A DNA stretch of 64,000 nt from Nelumbo lutea. Lineage: Eukaryota > Streptophyta > Magnoliopsida > Proteales > Nelumbonaceae. A program made the position numbers and the translations under genes. The notes under the pieces are model-generated. The model was not told where the DNA came from and did no database searches. It worked only from the letters and a program-made list of their open reading frames with translations. This document shows, piece after piece, positions 12,074-23,135 of this stretch. Where the stretch lies: positions 70,528,383 through 70,592,382 of the forward strand of contig JAKGHH010000002.1 of NCBI GenBank assembly GCA_022828595.1, written 5' to 3'. Within the stretch, counting starts at the first letter, position 1; each line of letters starts with the position of its first letter.

Positions 12074-13850
12074 CTTAGATTATGGTTATCTGTGAATTCA
12101 ATGGCATCGTTCCATTAAGAGGACAGCACTGAAACAGTGTGTGCCAACTCCAAATTAAATTATCCTCTATTCCTTCCAACTCCAAATTAATAAAAGTAAA
12201 CTTGTTATTCTATGCCCATGCCATGAAAAAGCAGAAACCTAACTAGCTGTCAAAATCAGAAACTTCTTCTTAAATGCATTTCCAGATGGCATGGCTTTGG
12301 ATGGATGAACATTCCAAAGATGCAACTTGGATGGGCCTAACCCGAGACTGGCCCAACCCAGTCTGGTCTTGAGAATCTTAGGCCTATATCTCAGCCTGAA
12401 ATCAATGTTTCTAACTCTTGTTGACCTGAGCGGTTAGTCAGTGGTCATGATTCAAAATCCAATTACCCTATACCCATAGTTCAGTTCAAAGTATTGATAC
12501 ACCTTTGTGTATTGGCAGGGGTGTATTGGCACTTTGAACCACATGTTTTTTTTTTTAGTTTTTTTTTTTTTTCAAACAAGTAGATTGGCCCGTGTGATGT
12601 ATTAGTATCAACCTGTTCAATTATTGAAGCTTTGTTTCAAAATGAAATCATACTTCAATTTCTTTAATCTTATTTAAGAAAACAAAAGTGACTTAAAACA
12701 TGATCAAGAATATCATTTGATATATATATATATATATACCTTATGTATGCGTGTATAAGTGTGCAAAAGTGTAAACAACTGCTTGTGGTTGACGTATCTG
12801 TATTTAATTTGTGTATGTACCTTATGTATGCGTATAAGGAAACAAATAAATTAAGAAATGCTCAATAAACTACCATATCCATATGTCCATAAACGGATCA
12901 TGCCTGCTATATTTGTAAGTAATTCAATAAGAGCAATCCCTCCAATAAGAACTTGTATGAACCATGTGAACATGCTCTTAGCTTGTAAGTTGCAAGTGCA
13001 TGTGATGTTGAAAACAAACAGCTTAGATCTTCATGTTGAACAAGCACTAAGTTTTGGTAAATTTTTTAAGGGGTCTTTCATTGATGGTTAAGAGAATCAG
13101 GTGTGTGAGAACTTACAAATTACAAAACACAAGAAAAATGCTTAAAACTTATAATGCAAACCTGATTTTGGTAAATGTAAATTTATTAAAGACAGAATTA
13201 AATACTGAACTAAACCAAAAGACAAAAAAAAATGCTTAAAACTTATAAATCTAAACCTGTTAAACTAAAACCCTAACTACTTAAAATTAATTAAATAGGA
13301 AGGAATATCAAAGGAGTACAAAATTCTAAACTAAAACATGATGTGAAATTAAATCAAAACTCCTCTTGCATTTTGACAACTTAAAAGAGTAAAAGAAATA
13401 AGAGGACTTTGCAATTGTGATAAAGATGATATTGAGTATGATTTCCACATATATTGCTGTTGAAACTTCTTGGGGTGAACGGAAAAAGACCGAGAATGGT
13501 TCAAAATGAAGCACAAAAACACTAAGAACTCCATTGATGCCAAGCATCTAAAAAGTTGTATTATCTGTTGGTTTTCAATAAAAATAAGTTAATAAAAACA
13601 ACTACAGGGTAAAGCATATAGATGGTAATAAAATAGTGAAGGTAATTTTGGAATAAAAATCAGGGCTTTCAAGACAAAAAACTAATAGATTTTAAGCAAT
13701 GGTAAAGCAATTAAATAGAAAAAAGTGAGGGATAATTTTGAAAATTAAAGTCAAGGTGTTTTGATTGATGGGAGAAATGATAAAGCAAATAAAAAGGGTA
13801 TCGAGGAGTAATTTTGGAAACTAAACTCAGTGTGTTTGACGAATGGAACG
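12074..13850. other. Intergenic, no gene seen
   Basis: AT-rich sequence with a further degraded MITE fragment at about 12479-12612 (TTCAAAGTATTGATACACC...) and a TA microsatellite at 12720-12738. The small open frames have no recognisable similarity. Confidence 0.55.
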
Positions 13851-13855
13851 ATTAC

Positions 13856-14547
13856 TGATGCGACGCAATCTGGCTACTCCTAGTTGGAGGTGATTTGGCT
13901 TCCAGTAGACGACGGAGTTGGCTGATCTGCACAGAGAGAATCGGAGAACCCGGGGGTGCTTACCCGGCGAGTTCACTCCGATGCTTAACTCAATAATTCG
14001 CAAGCTGAAGGTAGTTTAGAAAGCAAGAGAGCTAGTAATTAGAGATTACGCGTACCTTTTCCCCCTGGAGGGTTGGGGTCTTTATATACTAGAGTCTTTG
14101 TGGGTTTTTCGGAGTGGTTCCGGGATTATTGCTATGATGTGGCCCATTTCTGTATTAGCAGGAGATAACGCCGATAAGGCTTATCGCATCCGCCCGATTC
14201 GGACGGGGGAGATAAGGCTAGTTGTTACGAGGTGTGATCCCGTAAAGCATGGAATCTGGTGGCAGGATCTTCGGGATCGTCGTGTAGAGGTCGCTCAATA
14301 TTACCCGAGCTAGTGCCCTTAGGATCCAACCTGGTATGAATGCCAAAGTGTCTTGTAACCGAGGTGATCCTGACGCAACCATGTTCCAAAGTGAACATGC
14401 TTCGAGGTGGACTTGCCCCGAGGTGGTTTGATTATTCGAGCTCGGTCCGTCATAGACTTGGTACGTCGGGATGAGTTGTCGTCCTATCAGTTAGGTCGTG
14501 TCCATGTGTCCCCCTATTACTAGGTCGGGCCAAATCACCCTACATCA
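13856..14547 (-). repeat. 3' LTR of retrotransposon 1
   Basis: A 692-bp LTR in - orientation with TGATG/CATCA ends. A TATA-type box (TATATAAAGA on the - strand) lies at about 14077-14087. The first 166 bp of the LTR (14382-14547) align with 21781-21946, all that remains of the other LTR. An AT-poor U5 region (13870-14060) shares blocks with the LTR-like segment at 32330-32500. Confidence 0.9.
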
Positions 14548-14563
14548 ATTGCCCCCCACTCCT
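14548..14563 (-). promoter_or_regulatory. Polypurine tract of retrotransposon 1
   Basis: On the - strand AGGAGTGGGGGGCAAT lies directly before the 3' LTR start TGATG. This is the expected second-strand primer site and matches AGGAGTAGGGGGCAAT at 31468-31483 in element 2. Confidence 0.85.
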
Positions 14564-14855
14564 AGGGCCAGGGGTCCTGACCTGGTGCGGGGAGTTTATG
14601 ATAAGCCAAGTGGATTTGGTCCGAGGACCGGGAGGCTAGTCAGATGAATCGTGGGTCGGACTTTGTTCGGCCACTCGGATCAACCAAGAAGACTTAGGTC
14701 GCGTCTAGTTTACGCACGGATGTTACGCGATTTATAAACTCCGTGGATGTCAAAAAACGCACTAAACTGATTTTATCATCGGGGATTGCGTAGCCGGTTT
14801 TCCTAGGAGCAATTGGATTGTTTCGATCTCGACCGTTGGTTCTCGGACATAGCGG

Positions 14856-14868
14856 CTATAAATAGGGG
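14856..14868 (+). promoter_or_regulatory. TATA box of the antisense gene in retrotransposon 1
   Basis: CTATAAATAGGGG on the + strand, opposite to element transcription, 152-164 bp before the ATG at 15020. The identical 13-mer stands at an equivalent place in element 2 (31224-31236, - strand). A GACCGTTGG motif lies about 25 bp upstream in this copy, and CAACTGTTGA occupies a similar place in the other. Confidence 0.7.
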
Positions 14869-15019
14869 GGTCTTTGACTTATTCTTCTCGCAACAAATTC
14901 AATGATTGAGCTCTCACAAGTCGTGTCAGAGTCTGCCAACTCGGTCTTCTTTCTGTTTTCCACTTCGTTCTTTCTCTTCGGTGAGTTCCCATTCCTTAGC
15001 TTTTTCCTGCTTTCCGATT

Positions 15020-16449
15020 ATGTCGAGTTCTAGCGTAGATAGGCTTGTAGATAGTGTTAGTGAGGTGGAGGGCATTGTTGTTCCTGCCAGGGAAGTCAGC
15101 TCGCGGTAGGGTGCCTCCCCTCTCCGGTCTTTAGAGGGAACCTATAACCCTGAAGTCGAGCCATCTCAGCTCGAGGAGACCGAAGCTCGGGAAGAGGGTC
15201 CATCCTCCAGATTGGGGGCCCCAACTTCTTCTCAAGGTCGGGATCCCAATGACTCTGGGCCTTCCAAACTATCTTCAGATAGATTGTTGTACTTAGTGTC
15301 CCACTATCGTCTCCCTAATAACTTAGTCTTTAGCATACCCCTAGGTCGGTACCCTTGGGCTCATGATCACAATGAGCTCGCTATTGAGGAGCAGCTTGTG
15401 GTAGGGCTGCGCTTCCCACTCCATCCTTTCCTGATAGAAGTAGTTAAGTTTTACAACATCACCATTGACCAACTTCATCCGAACTCTATTCGGAATATCA
15501 TTGGCACTATTTCTTTGTTCCACTCCTACGGCCGACCTCTAACTCTGGATGTCTTCAGCTCGATCTGTGCAATCAAGCAAAACTCGGCATGTCTACACGG
15601 GGATGCCAGAGAGCGCCCACACGAGCGAAGGAGAAAGCATTAAGAACCATGTGCTCGCGGTGCGCAAGAGCTGGGAAGTCATCCTTCTGAGCGAGGTCGC
15701 GCGATGGGCTGGCATGCCTCCGAACCAGCTCTTGGGACTAGCCTCCAACCACTATATGGTGGTAAGTATCCGGCCTTTAGCTCCACTCTTCTCCCTTTTT
15801 TTTTCTACTTACCTCGATTTTCTTTTGATAGGTCAACTCTGCCCTTCATGCATTGGCCTGGCAGTCCGCGATCCACTCAAAGGAGGCTCGAGATGCCAAG
15901 GTGGAGGTATGAAAGCTCCATCGCGAGATGGACCTAGCTTGGGGCGAGGTACTTTGGGCTAAAAAGGGGATCGAGTGCTAGAAACAGCTGATCCTGGACC
16001 AGGAAGGACGGATCACCACGCTAACGGAGGAGAGCGCAAAACAGAAGGAGCTGATCTCAACAATGACCGAGGAGAAGGAACGACTTCAACGAGAAGTCAA
16101 AAACCTTGAAGCAATGGTCCAGGAACGAACTCAGATCTTCGAGACCACCATCCAGGAGGCACGGGAAGAAGAGAGGAACCAGGCCATTGAGCACTTCAAG
16201 GAGTCCTCGAAGTTCCGTGCTCTCCAAGTCGAATATGGCTCAAGCTCCTACTGCTCCAGGTTCAAGTTGTTTAGGTATCTGGTCCGGCAAAATTTCCTCG
16301 ATCTCGACCTCGGTGCCATCACAATGTCAGGCTTATCCCCTGGAGTGGCCAAGGCAGCGAACAAGGAGCCCGACTCATCAGAGGAGGAGAGCGATGACGA
16401 GATCGAAGTGGTGGACCCCTCGGATAAGGCTGGTAGTCCTTCTATGTGA
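15020..16449 (+). pseudogene. Antisense extra gene of retrotransposon 1 (gypsy-type 'Transposase_28'-like protein)
   Basis: The gene runs against the element, between integrase and the 3' LTR. It begins MSSSSVDRLVDSVSE. An in-frame stop (15107-15109) interrupts a linker, then the frame continues with LYLVSHYRLPNNL, IPLGRYPWAH, GLRFPLHPFLIEVVKF and IGTISLFHSYGRPL, a block typical of plant proteins annotated as 'putative gypsy type transposon'. After ICAIKQNSACLHGDAR the frame shifts and a middle section present in element 2 is missing. A 70-bp intron (15762-15831, GTAAGT...GATAG) follows. The 3' part (16063-16449) has a coiled coil (VKNLEAMVQERTQIFETT) and an acidic C-terminus with AKAANKEPDSSEEESDDE. 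Function is unknown. Extra antisense ORFs at this location are known from Tat elements. Confidence 0.75.
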
Positions 16450-16859
16450 TTATGGCTCTTTCTTCTTTTTTCCCTCTTTTTGAATTATGGATGTACACCC
16501 CGAAGCTATTGAACTCGGATGATAATGAGATCTTTGTACTCAATCTTTTCACCAATGAAATATGAACTTTTTGACTAATCCTTGCGTAAGAATATTCTAA
16601 GTGTGAGTGACTCTTGATCTAAGCAGTGAATGTATAGGTTACCTGAATTGTCGAGCTACCGAGCTGGACAATAAGTAAGGATAACCAAACATAAAATTTT
16701 TCTAAGTGAAGATCACCCCGAATTGTCTACCCAGACTACTAGTAGGGGTAACTTTGCATAATGTACACCGAGGTGAGCGATATTCAGGGTATATACCCGA
16801 CCTGTTCACGCACGGGCTTCTCATTTAGTTGTCGGTTGTCCCTAACGGGCACAACATAT

Positions 16860-17150
16860 TGTTATATGCCGAAGTAGGCTAGACATCGTAGGGCTTATAC
16901 CCGAGTTGTCTTTTGCCTTAGGCATTAGAGGTACTTTGCCTATGTCGAACAGGCGACTAGGACTTATATGCCCATGCCGAAGAGGCGACTGGATCTTGGG
17001 TGCCCATGCCAAAGAGGCTACTAGGACTTATAGGGTGACGAGTCCGTCAATTCAATACTTCAGCCCTTAGGCTTTGGGGGCGACTTATTGCCCACCCTTC
17101 TTGATCCTACCCATGCTGAGGAAGCGACTAGGACTTATATAATGCCGAAG
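16860..17150. repeat. Degenerate tandem repeats in the 3' region of retrotransposon 1
   Basis: Imperfect units of roughly 35-45 bp containing GCCGAAGAGGCGACTAGGACTTAT and variants. The same unit, inverted relative to the window, makes an array in element 2 (28485-28660). Hypervariable tandem repeats downstream of pol are a known feature of Tat elements and a source of satellites. Confidence 0.7.
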
Positions 17151-17218
17151 TCTTTTATTAGTACTTTTGGTCCTCAGATTTCTGAGAGTGACTTACAGTC
17201 CGCTCTCCAGTTAGGCGA

Positions 17219-18230
17219 TCACAGCCTTAAGTTGCTAACGTTCCACACCCGAGGCACATGTCTTCCTTCTGAGGTTTCGAGCTCATACGTACCTTCCCCG
17301 AGCACCTGCTTTACTCGGTAGGGTCCTTCCCAATTCGGCCCGAGCTTACCAACACTGGGCTCAGGCACCATGACTTTACAAAGGACCAGGTCTCCAACGC
17401 GGAAGTTCCACTTCTTGACTCTGGCGTTATAGTACCAAGCCACTCTCTGTTGGTAGGCCGCGGTCCGGATGTAAGCGATGTCTCATACCTCTTCTACTAG
17501 GTCAAGGTTGGTACATAGCTCATCATCATTTGTCTCTTTGTCGTATGCCTCCATGCATAGCATAGGCACCTCGATCTCGGCTGGGATTACTGCCTACGTG
17601 TTGTAGGTGAGGTTAAAGGGGGTTTCTCCTGTGGCAATCTTCATAGTGGTTCGATAAGCTCATAGTACACTGGGCAGATCGTCTACCCATAGTCCTTTAG
17701 CTCGGGTTAAGCGTGCTTTCAATCCACGGAGGATGGCCCTATTCGTGACTTCCGCTTGACCATTTGCTTAAGGGTGTGCCACCGGGGTGAAATTCTGCAA
17801 TATCACCATCTAGTTGCACCAGTTTTGAAACATGATGTCCTCGAACTGCTTGCTGTTGTCAGAGATAAGCACTCGAGGTAGCCCGAAACGGCATACTATG
17901 CTCCTCCAAAAGAAATTTTGTACACTTCGTGCTATGATCATCACAAGAGGTCCAGCCTCTACCCACTTTGTGAAATAGTCCACTGCTACCACTAAGAATC
18001 TCTTCTGTCCTATCGCTGGCGGGAACGGTGGTGGAGCGGGCTGGTGGTGGACGTTGGTGTGCATTTGACACTTGTCGCATCTTTTGACGAGCTCAAGCAC
18101 ATCTGTCTTCATCGTTGTCTAGTAGTAACCTTGTCGTAGCGCTTTCTGGGCAAGAGCCCTGCCTCCCAAGTGTCCGCCATATAGACCTTCATGAGTGTCA
18201 CGGAGAACAAGCTCAGCTTCTGAGGGTCGC
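17219..18230 (-). pseudogene. Integrase of retrotransposon 1
   Basis: Broken over several frames. The Zn-binding part includes CDKCQMHTN at about 18060-18090, the first catalytic Asp in VDYFTKWVEAG, the second in ISDNSKQF, and the Glu in an AEVTNRA block at about 17740. The C-terminal region reads FRVGDLVLCKVMVPEP, NWEGPYRV, GTYELET and ends near 17219. All three DDE residues can be seen, but frameshifts separate them. Integrase inserts the cDNA into host DNA. This copy cannot make the full protein. Confidence 0.85.
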
Positions 18231-18599
18231 AAGCAATGCAAGTAGGGGAGCGTGTAGGATCTTTGGTACAGTTGTTCATCTATTATGACATACTTGGTTG
18301 CCTGTCGCTCTACCCTTCTAGTCGCATTGCGATCTGCAGGGAGGATCCCGTGAAGCAGGTAGCTCGCGAGTGGATCGATCTAGCTTGGCTCTGCTTGTAC
18401 AACAGGAGCGACCTCTTCTGCCCCCCGAGAATGCTAGGTCGAGGCAAGTTCTCTATGTACACGGTCCTCATGGTGTTGTCGCTTGTGCTGGCTAACCGGG
18501 ACAAGGCATCGACCTCAGCGTTCTCGGATCTCGGGATCTAACTGATGAAGTAAGACTAGAAATCGTGCAAAGCCTCTTTGACTTTGGCTAAGTAGGCGA

Positions 18600-19030
18600 T
18601 CATAGTTGGTTCGCAAGCTTCATATTAATCGGTGACCTGGTTGACCACGAGCTAGGAGTCACTACAGATAACGAGGTGCTTGGCTCTTATTTCGTTTGCT
18701 AGAGCAAGCCCGGCTATCAATGCTTCGTACTCCGCCTCGTTATTGGACGCGATGAACTCAAACCGAAGTGCATACTCCAACTTCACCCCGCTTGGCCCGT
18801 ACAGAATGATACCAGCTCCGCTACCTAGCTGATTTGATGAGCTATCCACATGGAGGATCCAGGGCTCCTCATCCCAGGTTGGCATTGCTCTGACTGGGGG
18901 AGGTGTCACACTGGTTAAAGCTTCCCCTCTGTGCTCGGGCTCAATCGATTCAAGGACTACAGTGCTGAAGGTACATTCCGCGGCAAAGTCAGCTAAGGCT
19001 TGGGCCTTGATAGTTGTTCGAGGCTCGTAC
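18600..19030 (-). pseudogene. Second RNase H-like domain of retrotransposon 1
   Basis: Reads WILHVDSSSNQLGSGAGIIL, LEYALRFEF, ASNNEAEYEALIAGL and KHLVICSDSQLV. The usual first catalytic position (DGS) is DSS here. A second, archaeal-type RNase H next to the normal one is a hallmark of Tat-lineage elements. Downstream the frame breaks at about 18620. Confidence 0.8.
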
Positions 19031-19034
19031 TGGA

Positions 19035-19711
19035 TGTCGTATTTGCTGAGTTCAATGGCCCACTTCGTCAATCTACCCGAGACCTCGGGCTTGAGCAAGA
19101 CTTGCCTCAGAGGTCTGTTGGTAAGGACAATTAATGGTGTGGGCTTGGAAGTACGGTCGAAGGTTTCGATCTACGATGACTAGTGCATAGACCAGCTTTT
19201 CGATTTCTGGATACCTTGTTTCAGCATCCTGCAAAAGTTTACTAACATAGTATATGGTTCGTTGAGCTCGATCTACTTCTTTTATCAGTGTCGAGCTGAC
19301 TACCTCATCACTCGTAGAGAGGTACAGCTTCAAAATATCTCCCTCCTCAGGTCGGGTCAGGATCGGGTTACTAATTAGGTACTTTCTGAGCTCGTCAAAA
19401 GCGAGCTGGCACTCTTTGGTCCATTTGAAGTCCTTCCTCTTTTTAATTGCCTTGAAGAATGGTAGGCAGCGATCTACCAATTTAGACATGAAGCGACTCA
19501 GGGCGGCTATACGACCGTTCAACCTCTGAACCTCCTTCAATTTATGGAACGGTCTCATATCTAGGATGACCTTTATTTTATCGGGATTAGCTTCGATGCC
19601 ACGTCGGTTAACGATGTAACCCAGGAATTTACCCGAGGTGACACTGAAGACACATTTATTAGGGTTTAACTTCATGTTGTATTTGCGCAAAATTTCAAAA
19701 ACACAATGCAA
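19035..19711 (-). pseudogene. RT thumb/connection and RNase H of retrotransposon 1
   Basis: Reads NPNKCVFSVTSGKFLGYIV, LNGRIAALSRFMSK, FKWTKECQLAFDELRKYL, then RNase H with RPEEGDILKLYLSTSDE and PEIEKLVYALV. A frameshift near 19110 separates it from the next domain. A short AT-rich piece (about 19711-19735) with stops splits it from the reverse transcriptase fingers and palm. Confidence 0.85.
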
Positions 19712-19734
19712 TCTTTTATTAAATTATTTGAAAA

Positions 19735-20210
19735 CTAAGTCTTGACGACCATGTCATCTACATAGCATTCTAGTTTTTTGTCGATCAGCGGCTCAAATAG
19801 TCGGTTTACAAGTCTTTGGAATGTTGCCCTGACATTTTTCAGTCCAAAGGGAATAACCTTGTAACAGTACAGGCCTAACTCAGTTATGAAGGTTGTTTTT
19901 TCTTCATCGGCAGGGTCCATCCTGATCTGGTTGTAGCCCGAGTATGCATCCAGAAAGTTTAGCAACTCGTGCCCTGAGGTCGTATTCACTAGACGGTCGA
20001 TCTTGGGAAGTGGGAAACAGTCCTTTGGGCAAGCTCTATTCAGGTCGGTATAGTCGACGCATATGTTCCATTTACCGTTGGCCTTTTTTACCAGAACGAG
20101 GTTAGCCACCCAGCTCGAGTAATGGACCTCCCTGATGAAATCGGCTGCGAGAAGCTTTCTGACTTCCTTGTTGACTACTTTCCAGCGCTCTGGGGCTAGG
20201 TTGTGTTTCT
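19735..20210 (-). pseudogene. Reverse transcriptase of retrotransposon 1
   Basis: Shows the Ty3/gypsy blocks NLVLVKKANGKWNICVDYTD, KDCFPLPKIDRLV, LNFLDAYSGYNQIRM, VIPFGLKNVRATFQRLVN and the catalytic CYVDDMVVK. The palm Asp residues (LDAYSG and YVDD) are intact. It copies element RNA into cDNA. The frame upstream (20110-20212) contains a stop, so gag-pol is not continuous. Confidence 0.9.
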
Positions 20211-20211
20211 T

Positions 20212-21150
20212 CTATCTAACGGGCCTAAATACAGGATCAGTGTTCACCTTGTGAGTTATTATCTTAGCATCTATACCGGGCATCTCTACCGCGGACCATG
20301 CAAACACGTTTAAATTTTCAAGTAAGAAACTTACCAGCTGAGAACGCAGAAGCTCCTCAATCGATGCGCCGATTTGGAGAGTCCTGGCTAGATCTTCTGT
20401 CGAAATAGGTATAGGGACTGTCTCTTCTATCGGTGAAGCTCGCTCCTCGGTGTACTCCGTAGATCGCTCTAGCTCGAGGTCATCTGCTGCCTTGGTTTTC
20501 CCTTTGAGGGCGACGACATAGCATTTGCGAGACTCGAGTTGGTTGCCTCGCGCTACCCCTACTCTGAAGTCCGTGGAGAACCTCATAGCCAAATAATAAG
20601 TGGACACCACTGCGCGAAGAGCGTGGGTGATGGGCTGACCTATAATGGCGTTGTACGGGGAGGGAGTCGCGACCACTAGAAAAGTGTGGTCAAACCTCGC
20701 AATGCTAGGCCACGTACCAACCTCTACAGGTACTGAAATTCTCCCTAGGGGCCTGACTTCCTCTCAGTTGAAGCCTACCAGAGGAGTGTTCATGGGCTTG
20801 ATATCGCTTTCTGGGAGCTGCAGCTTGTCGAACATGTCCTTGAACAATATATTTGTCGAGTTTCTTGAATCGACCAGGACGCGCTGTACTTCGAAGTCAT
20901 TGATTCTTATTTTTATGACGAGCGTGTCATCATGGGGGTACTGGATCCCGCGCGCATCATCTTCGGTGAAGAAGAGCGGCTCTTCTAACCTTGGCCGCTT
21001 CGGAGGATTCTACTCTTCTCCTTCCAACTCACGAGCTGATGTCCAGCTTGCAACAAACGATCCGCCGGTGATCATATGGATTATTCCTCAAACCGGCCTT
21101 TCTTCGGGCAGCTGTTTCTGCGACTACTCACTCTGCCTGTTGTTGGATTC
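20212..21150 (-). pseudogene. Aspartic protease and linker of retrotransposon 1
   Basis: The - strand reads a protease-like stretch in which the expected catalytic DSG is DSR (about 20865-20885), followed by ILFKDMFDKLQLPESD and PLVGFN, then ATPSPYNAIIGQPITHALRAV. The linker to RT follows (RVGVARGNQLESRKCYVVAL... IGASIEELLRSQLVSFLLEN). The Gly-to-Arg change at the active site and internal stops (for example near 20760) imply a dead enzyme. Element 2 retains DSGSSAD at the equivalent place. Confidence 0.8.
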
Positions 21151-21174
21151 GGGAGCATCTCTCCCTTGCTCCCC

Positions 21175-21780
21175 CTACCAATCTATTTGATTTTTATTTT
21201 CTTTTAATACAAAATTTTTGAGGTATCTGCGATAGATGAGTTCTTCAATCTCATCGCGGAAGTTTTTACAATTCTCGGTGCTATAATCGTGGTACCTATG
21301 AAAGTGACAATATACATTTCTATTTCTAGTATTCGGATCCCCTTTCATCCGAGGTGGCCATTTCACATAGGAGGCATCTTTGATCGCCATAAGAATTTTG
21401 CCTCGCTTTGCATTCAAGGGCGTGTAGTTCATTCTTTTAGCTAGAGGAGTTCGGAAAGGCTGATCCAGTTTACTTCCTCCTTTAACTGGTTCATCCTTCT
21501 TCCGCTTATTATCCCCGTTGGTTGAGGTTTCACCTTCTCTTTTCCTCTTTCTCTGGTGGAAAGGAGTGGAGTGGTCTTCACGGTTCCCGAGCTCACCTCT
21601 TCTTTGCCTTTAGGCTGTTCGGGCTGAATTTGAACTGCAGCTCGGCGAGCCTTACGATGCCGCTTCTGCTGCTTCTTTACTAGCTCCGCATTAGTGTTGC
21701 TGGCTTCTGTGTTGTCAGGCACTATTCTTGTAGGGAGCTGCTCGGAGTGTTGGCAATGGCTATTGTGGACTGAGGGACCG
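21175..21780 (-). pseudogene. C-terminal gag remnant of retrotransposon 1
   Basis: Two - strand frames. The downstream one has NYTPLNAKRGKILMAIKD and a CHFHRYHDYSTENC cluster like the Cys/His motif of Tat gag proteins, then RDEIEELIYRRYLKNF. The upstream one is basic and Lys/Arg-rich (KKQQKRHRKARRAA). The gag capsid domain itself is missing. The deletion that removed it joins directly to the LTR remnant at 21781. Confidence 0.75.
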
Positions 21781-21946
21781 TGTTCCAAAGTGAACTTGCT
21801 TCGAGGTGGACTTGCCCCGTGGTGGTTCGATTATTCAAGTTTGGCCCGTCGCAGACTTGGTACGTCGGAATGAGCTGTCGTCCTGTCAGTTAGGTCGTGT
21901 CCATGTGTCCCCCTACTACTAGGTTGGGCCAAATCACCCTACATCA
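21781..21946 (-). repeat. Truncated 5' LTR of retrotransposon 1
   Basis: 166 bp aligning with 14382-14547. The rest of U3, the TATA box, R, U5 and the primer-binding site are missing. The right edge (CATCA then ATTAC) is intact. Confidence 0.9.
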
Positions 21947-21951
21947 ATTAC

Positions 21952-22434
21952 CATTCCCATTTTTATTAATGGTCAATAGATTTTAGTTTTAAAATTGTTG
22001 TTATATATAGATGACCTACTTACCGAACCAATGGATAGATGTATTGTATCAATATTTTGAACCTTGAACTTGATTAACTGCCCGTCAGCCTAAACAGTTG
22101 AACTCTTGACCATTTGACCCATTGAATGAACTACTGAGTTTTACATTGTATAATTTATTAAATATTATTATTATAAAAATCATGGATTGGCCTATTGAGC
22201 CAAGTGGTTGAACTGGTGACCCATTCACCCAAAGGGAAAACAGATTCAGCTTTTAGGATAGTTATTAAAACATTGCCTAAAACCTGAAGTTTGGGCTTGG
22301 GTTGATCCTTTGGTGGCAAATAGATATCCTCACCATTCAGTTTTAAACCAACGGTTTGTTTTAAATGTGATGCAACTTAATAAGTTGAATATTTGACGTA
22401 TTTTATGAAGGCAAATTACTATTTACTTCAATAC
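21952..22434. other. Spacer between the two head-to-head retrotransposons
   Basis: AT-rich host DNA of about 480 bp with degraded repeat fragments (for example GTATTGTATCAATATTTTGAACCTTG at about 22038-22063, an end of the MITE family seen at 11868). No gene. Confidence 0.6.
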
Positions 22435-23133
22435 TAATGAATGGTGATTTGGCACGACCTAACAGGAAGGGGACACGTAGGCACAATCTGATCTAAGGAT
22501 GACAACTCAGCCAAGCAAGCCCAATTCGCAACATTCACAGTTCGGGAATTCAGCCACCTCGGCCCAAAACCCGCCTTGGCATAGAGGCATCTCGGCACCC
22601 AATCTAGTTCGGGACTGAAGAATCGAAGTTCCAGCTCGGAGCTAATAAGTCGAAGCACCACATAACCGACTCCAAAGGCCTCCCCAACAGATCTCAAATC
22701 TCTTGAGGTCACGATGAGCCAACAGATCCCGAATTTCCCGAGATCACGATAAGAACGTATACCGGTTACACCTGAATCGGAGGTAAATGATAAACCTTAT
22801 CAACATACTGCTCTCCTTCGAAAACGGAACCAACCTTATCTACACAACCCGCATATCCCGGAGCTCTTCCGCAAGGCCCGCGACTACTCCAGTATATAAA
22901 GACTCGAAATATTAAGGCAAAGGTACGTGTGATTACTCTACTCACTACCACTCAAGCTCTCAAGCATTCAGCTCGCATTCACAGCATAATTACTGACTTA
23001 AGCATTAGAGCGACCTCACCGGCTTAGCTACCTCGGGTTCTCTGATACATTATTTTGTAGATCGATCCAGCTCGTCATCCATCTGGAGTTCGGATCGCCC
23101 TCCAACTAGGAGTAGTCAAATTGCACACCATCA
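22435..23133 (+). repeat. 5' LTR of retrotransposon 2
   Basis: 699 bp, starting TAATGAATGGTGATTTGG and ending CACCATCA. The TATA box is TATATAAA at 22893-22900. It pairs with 31484-32039 at the 3' end. By eye most positions agree, with many C/T and G/A differences and a short stretch near 22575-22592 absent from the 3' copy, so insertion was not recent. Confidence 0.9.
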
Positions 23134-23135
23134 AT

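Larger units (their letters stand above)
13851..21951 (-). mobile_element. Tat-lineage Ty3/gypsy retrotransposon 1, defective, with target duplication
   Basis: The element is 13856-21946 on the - strand. It starts TGATG and ends CATCA, and is flanked by perfect 5-bp repeats ATTAC (13851-13855 and 21947-21951). Order on the - strand: truncated 5' LTR (21781-21946), gag remnants, protease, reverse transcriptase, RNase H, a second RNase H-like domain, integrase, a tandem-repeat 3' region, an antisense extra gene, polypurine tract, full 3' LTR (13856-14547). The extra RNase H and antisense gene place it in the Tat (Ogre/Retand-like) lineage. A deletion removed most of the 5' LTR, the primer-binding site and the start of gag, so its own promoter is gone. 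Gag-pol is broken by frameshifts and stops. Confidence 0.93.

Noticed and set aside
14098..14313. 71-codon + strand frame inside the LTR of element 1
   Set aside because: Lies wholly within U3 of a - strand LTR and has no similarity.
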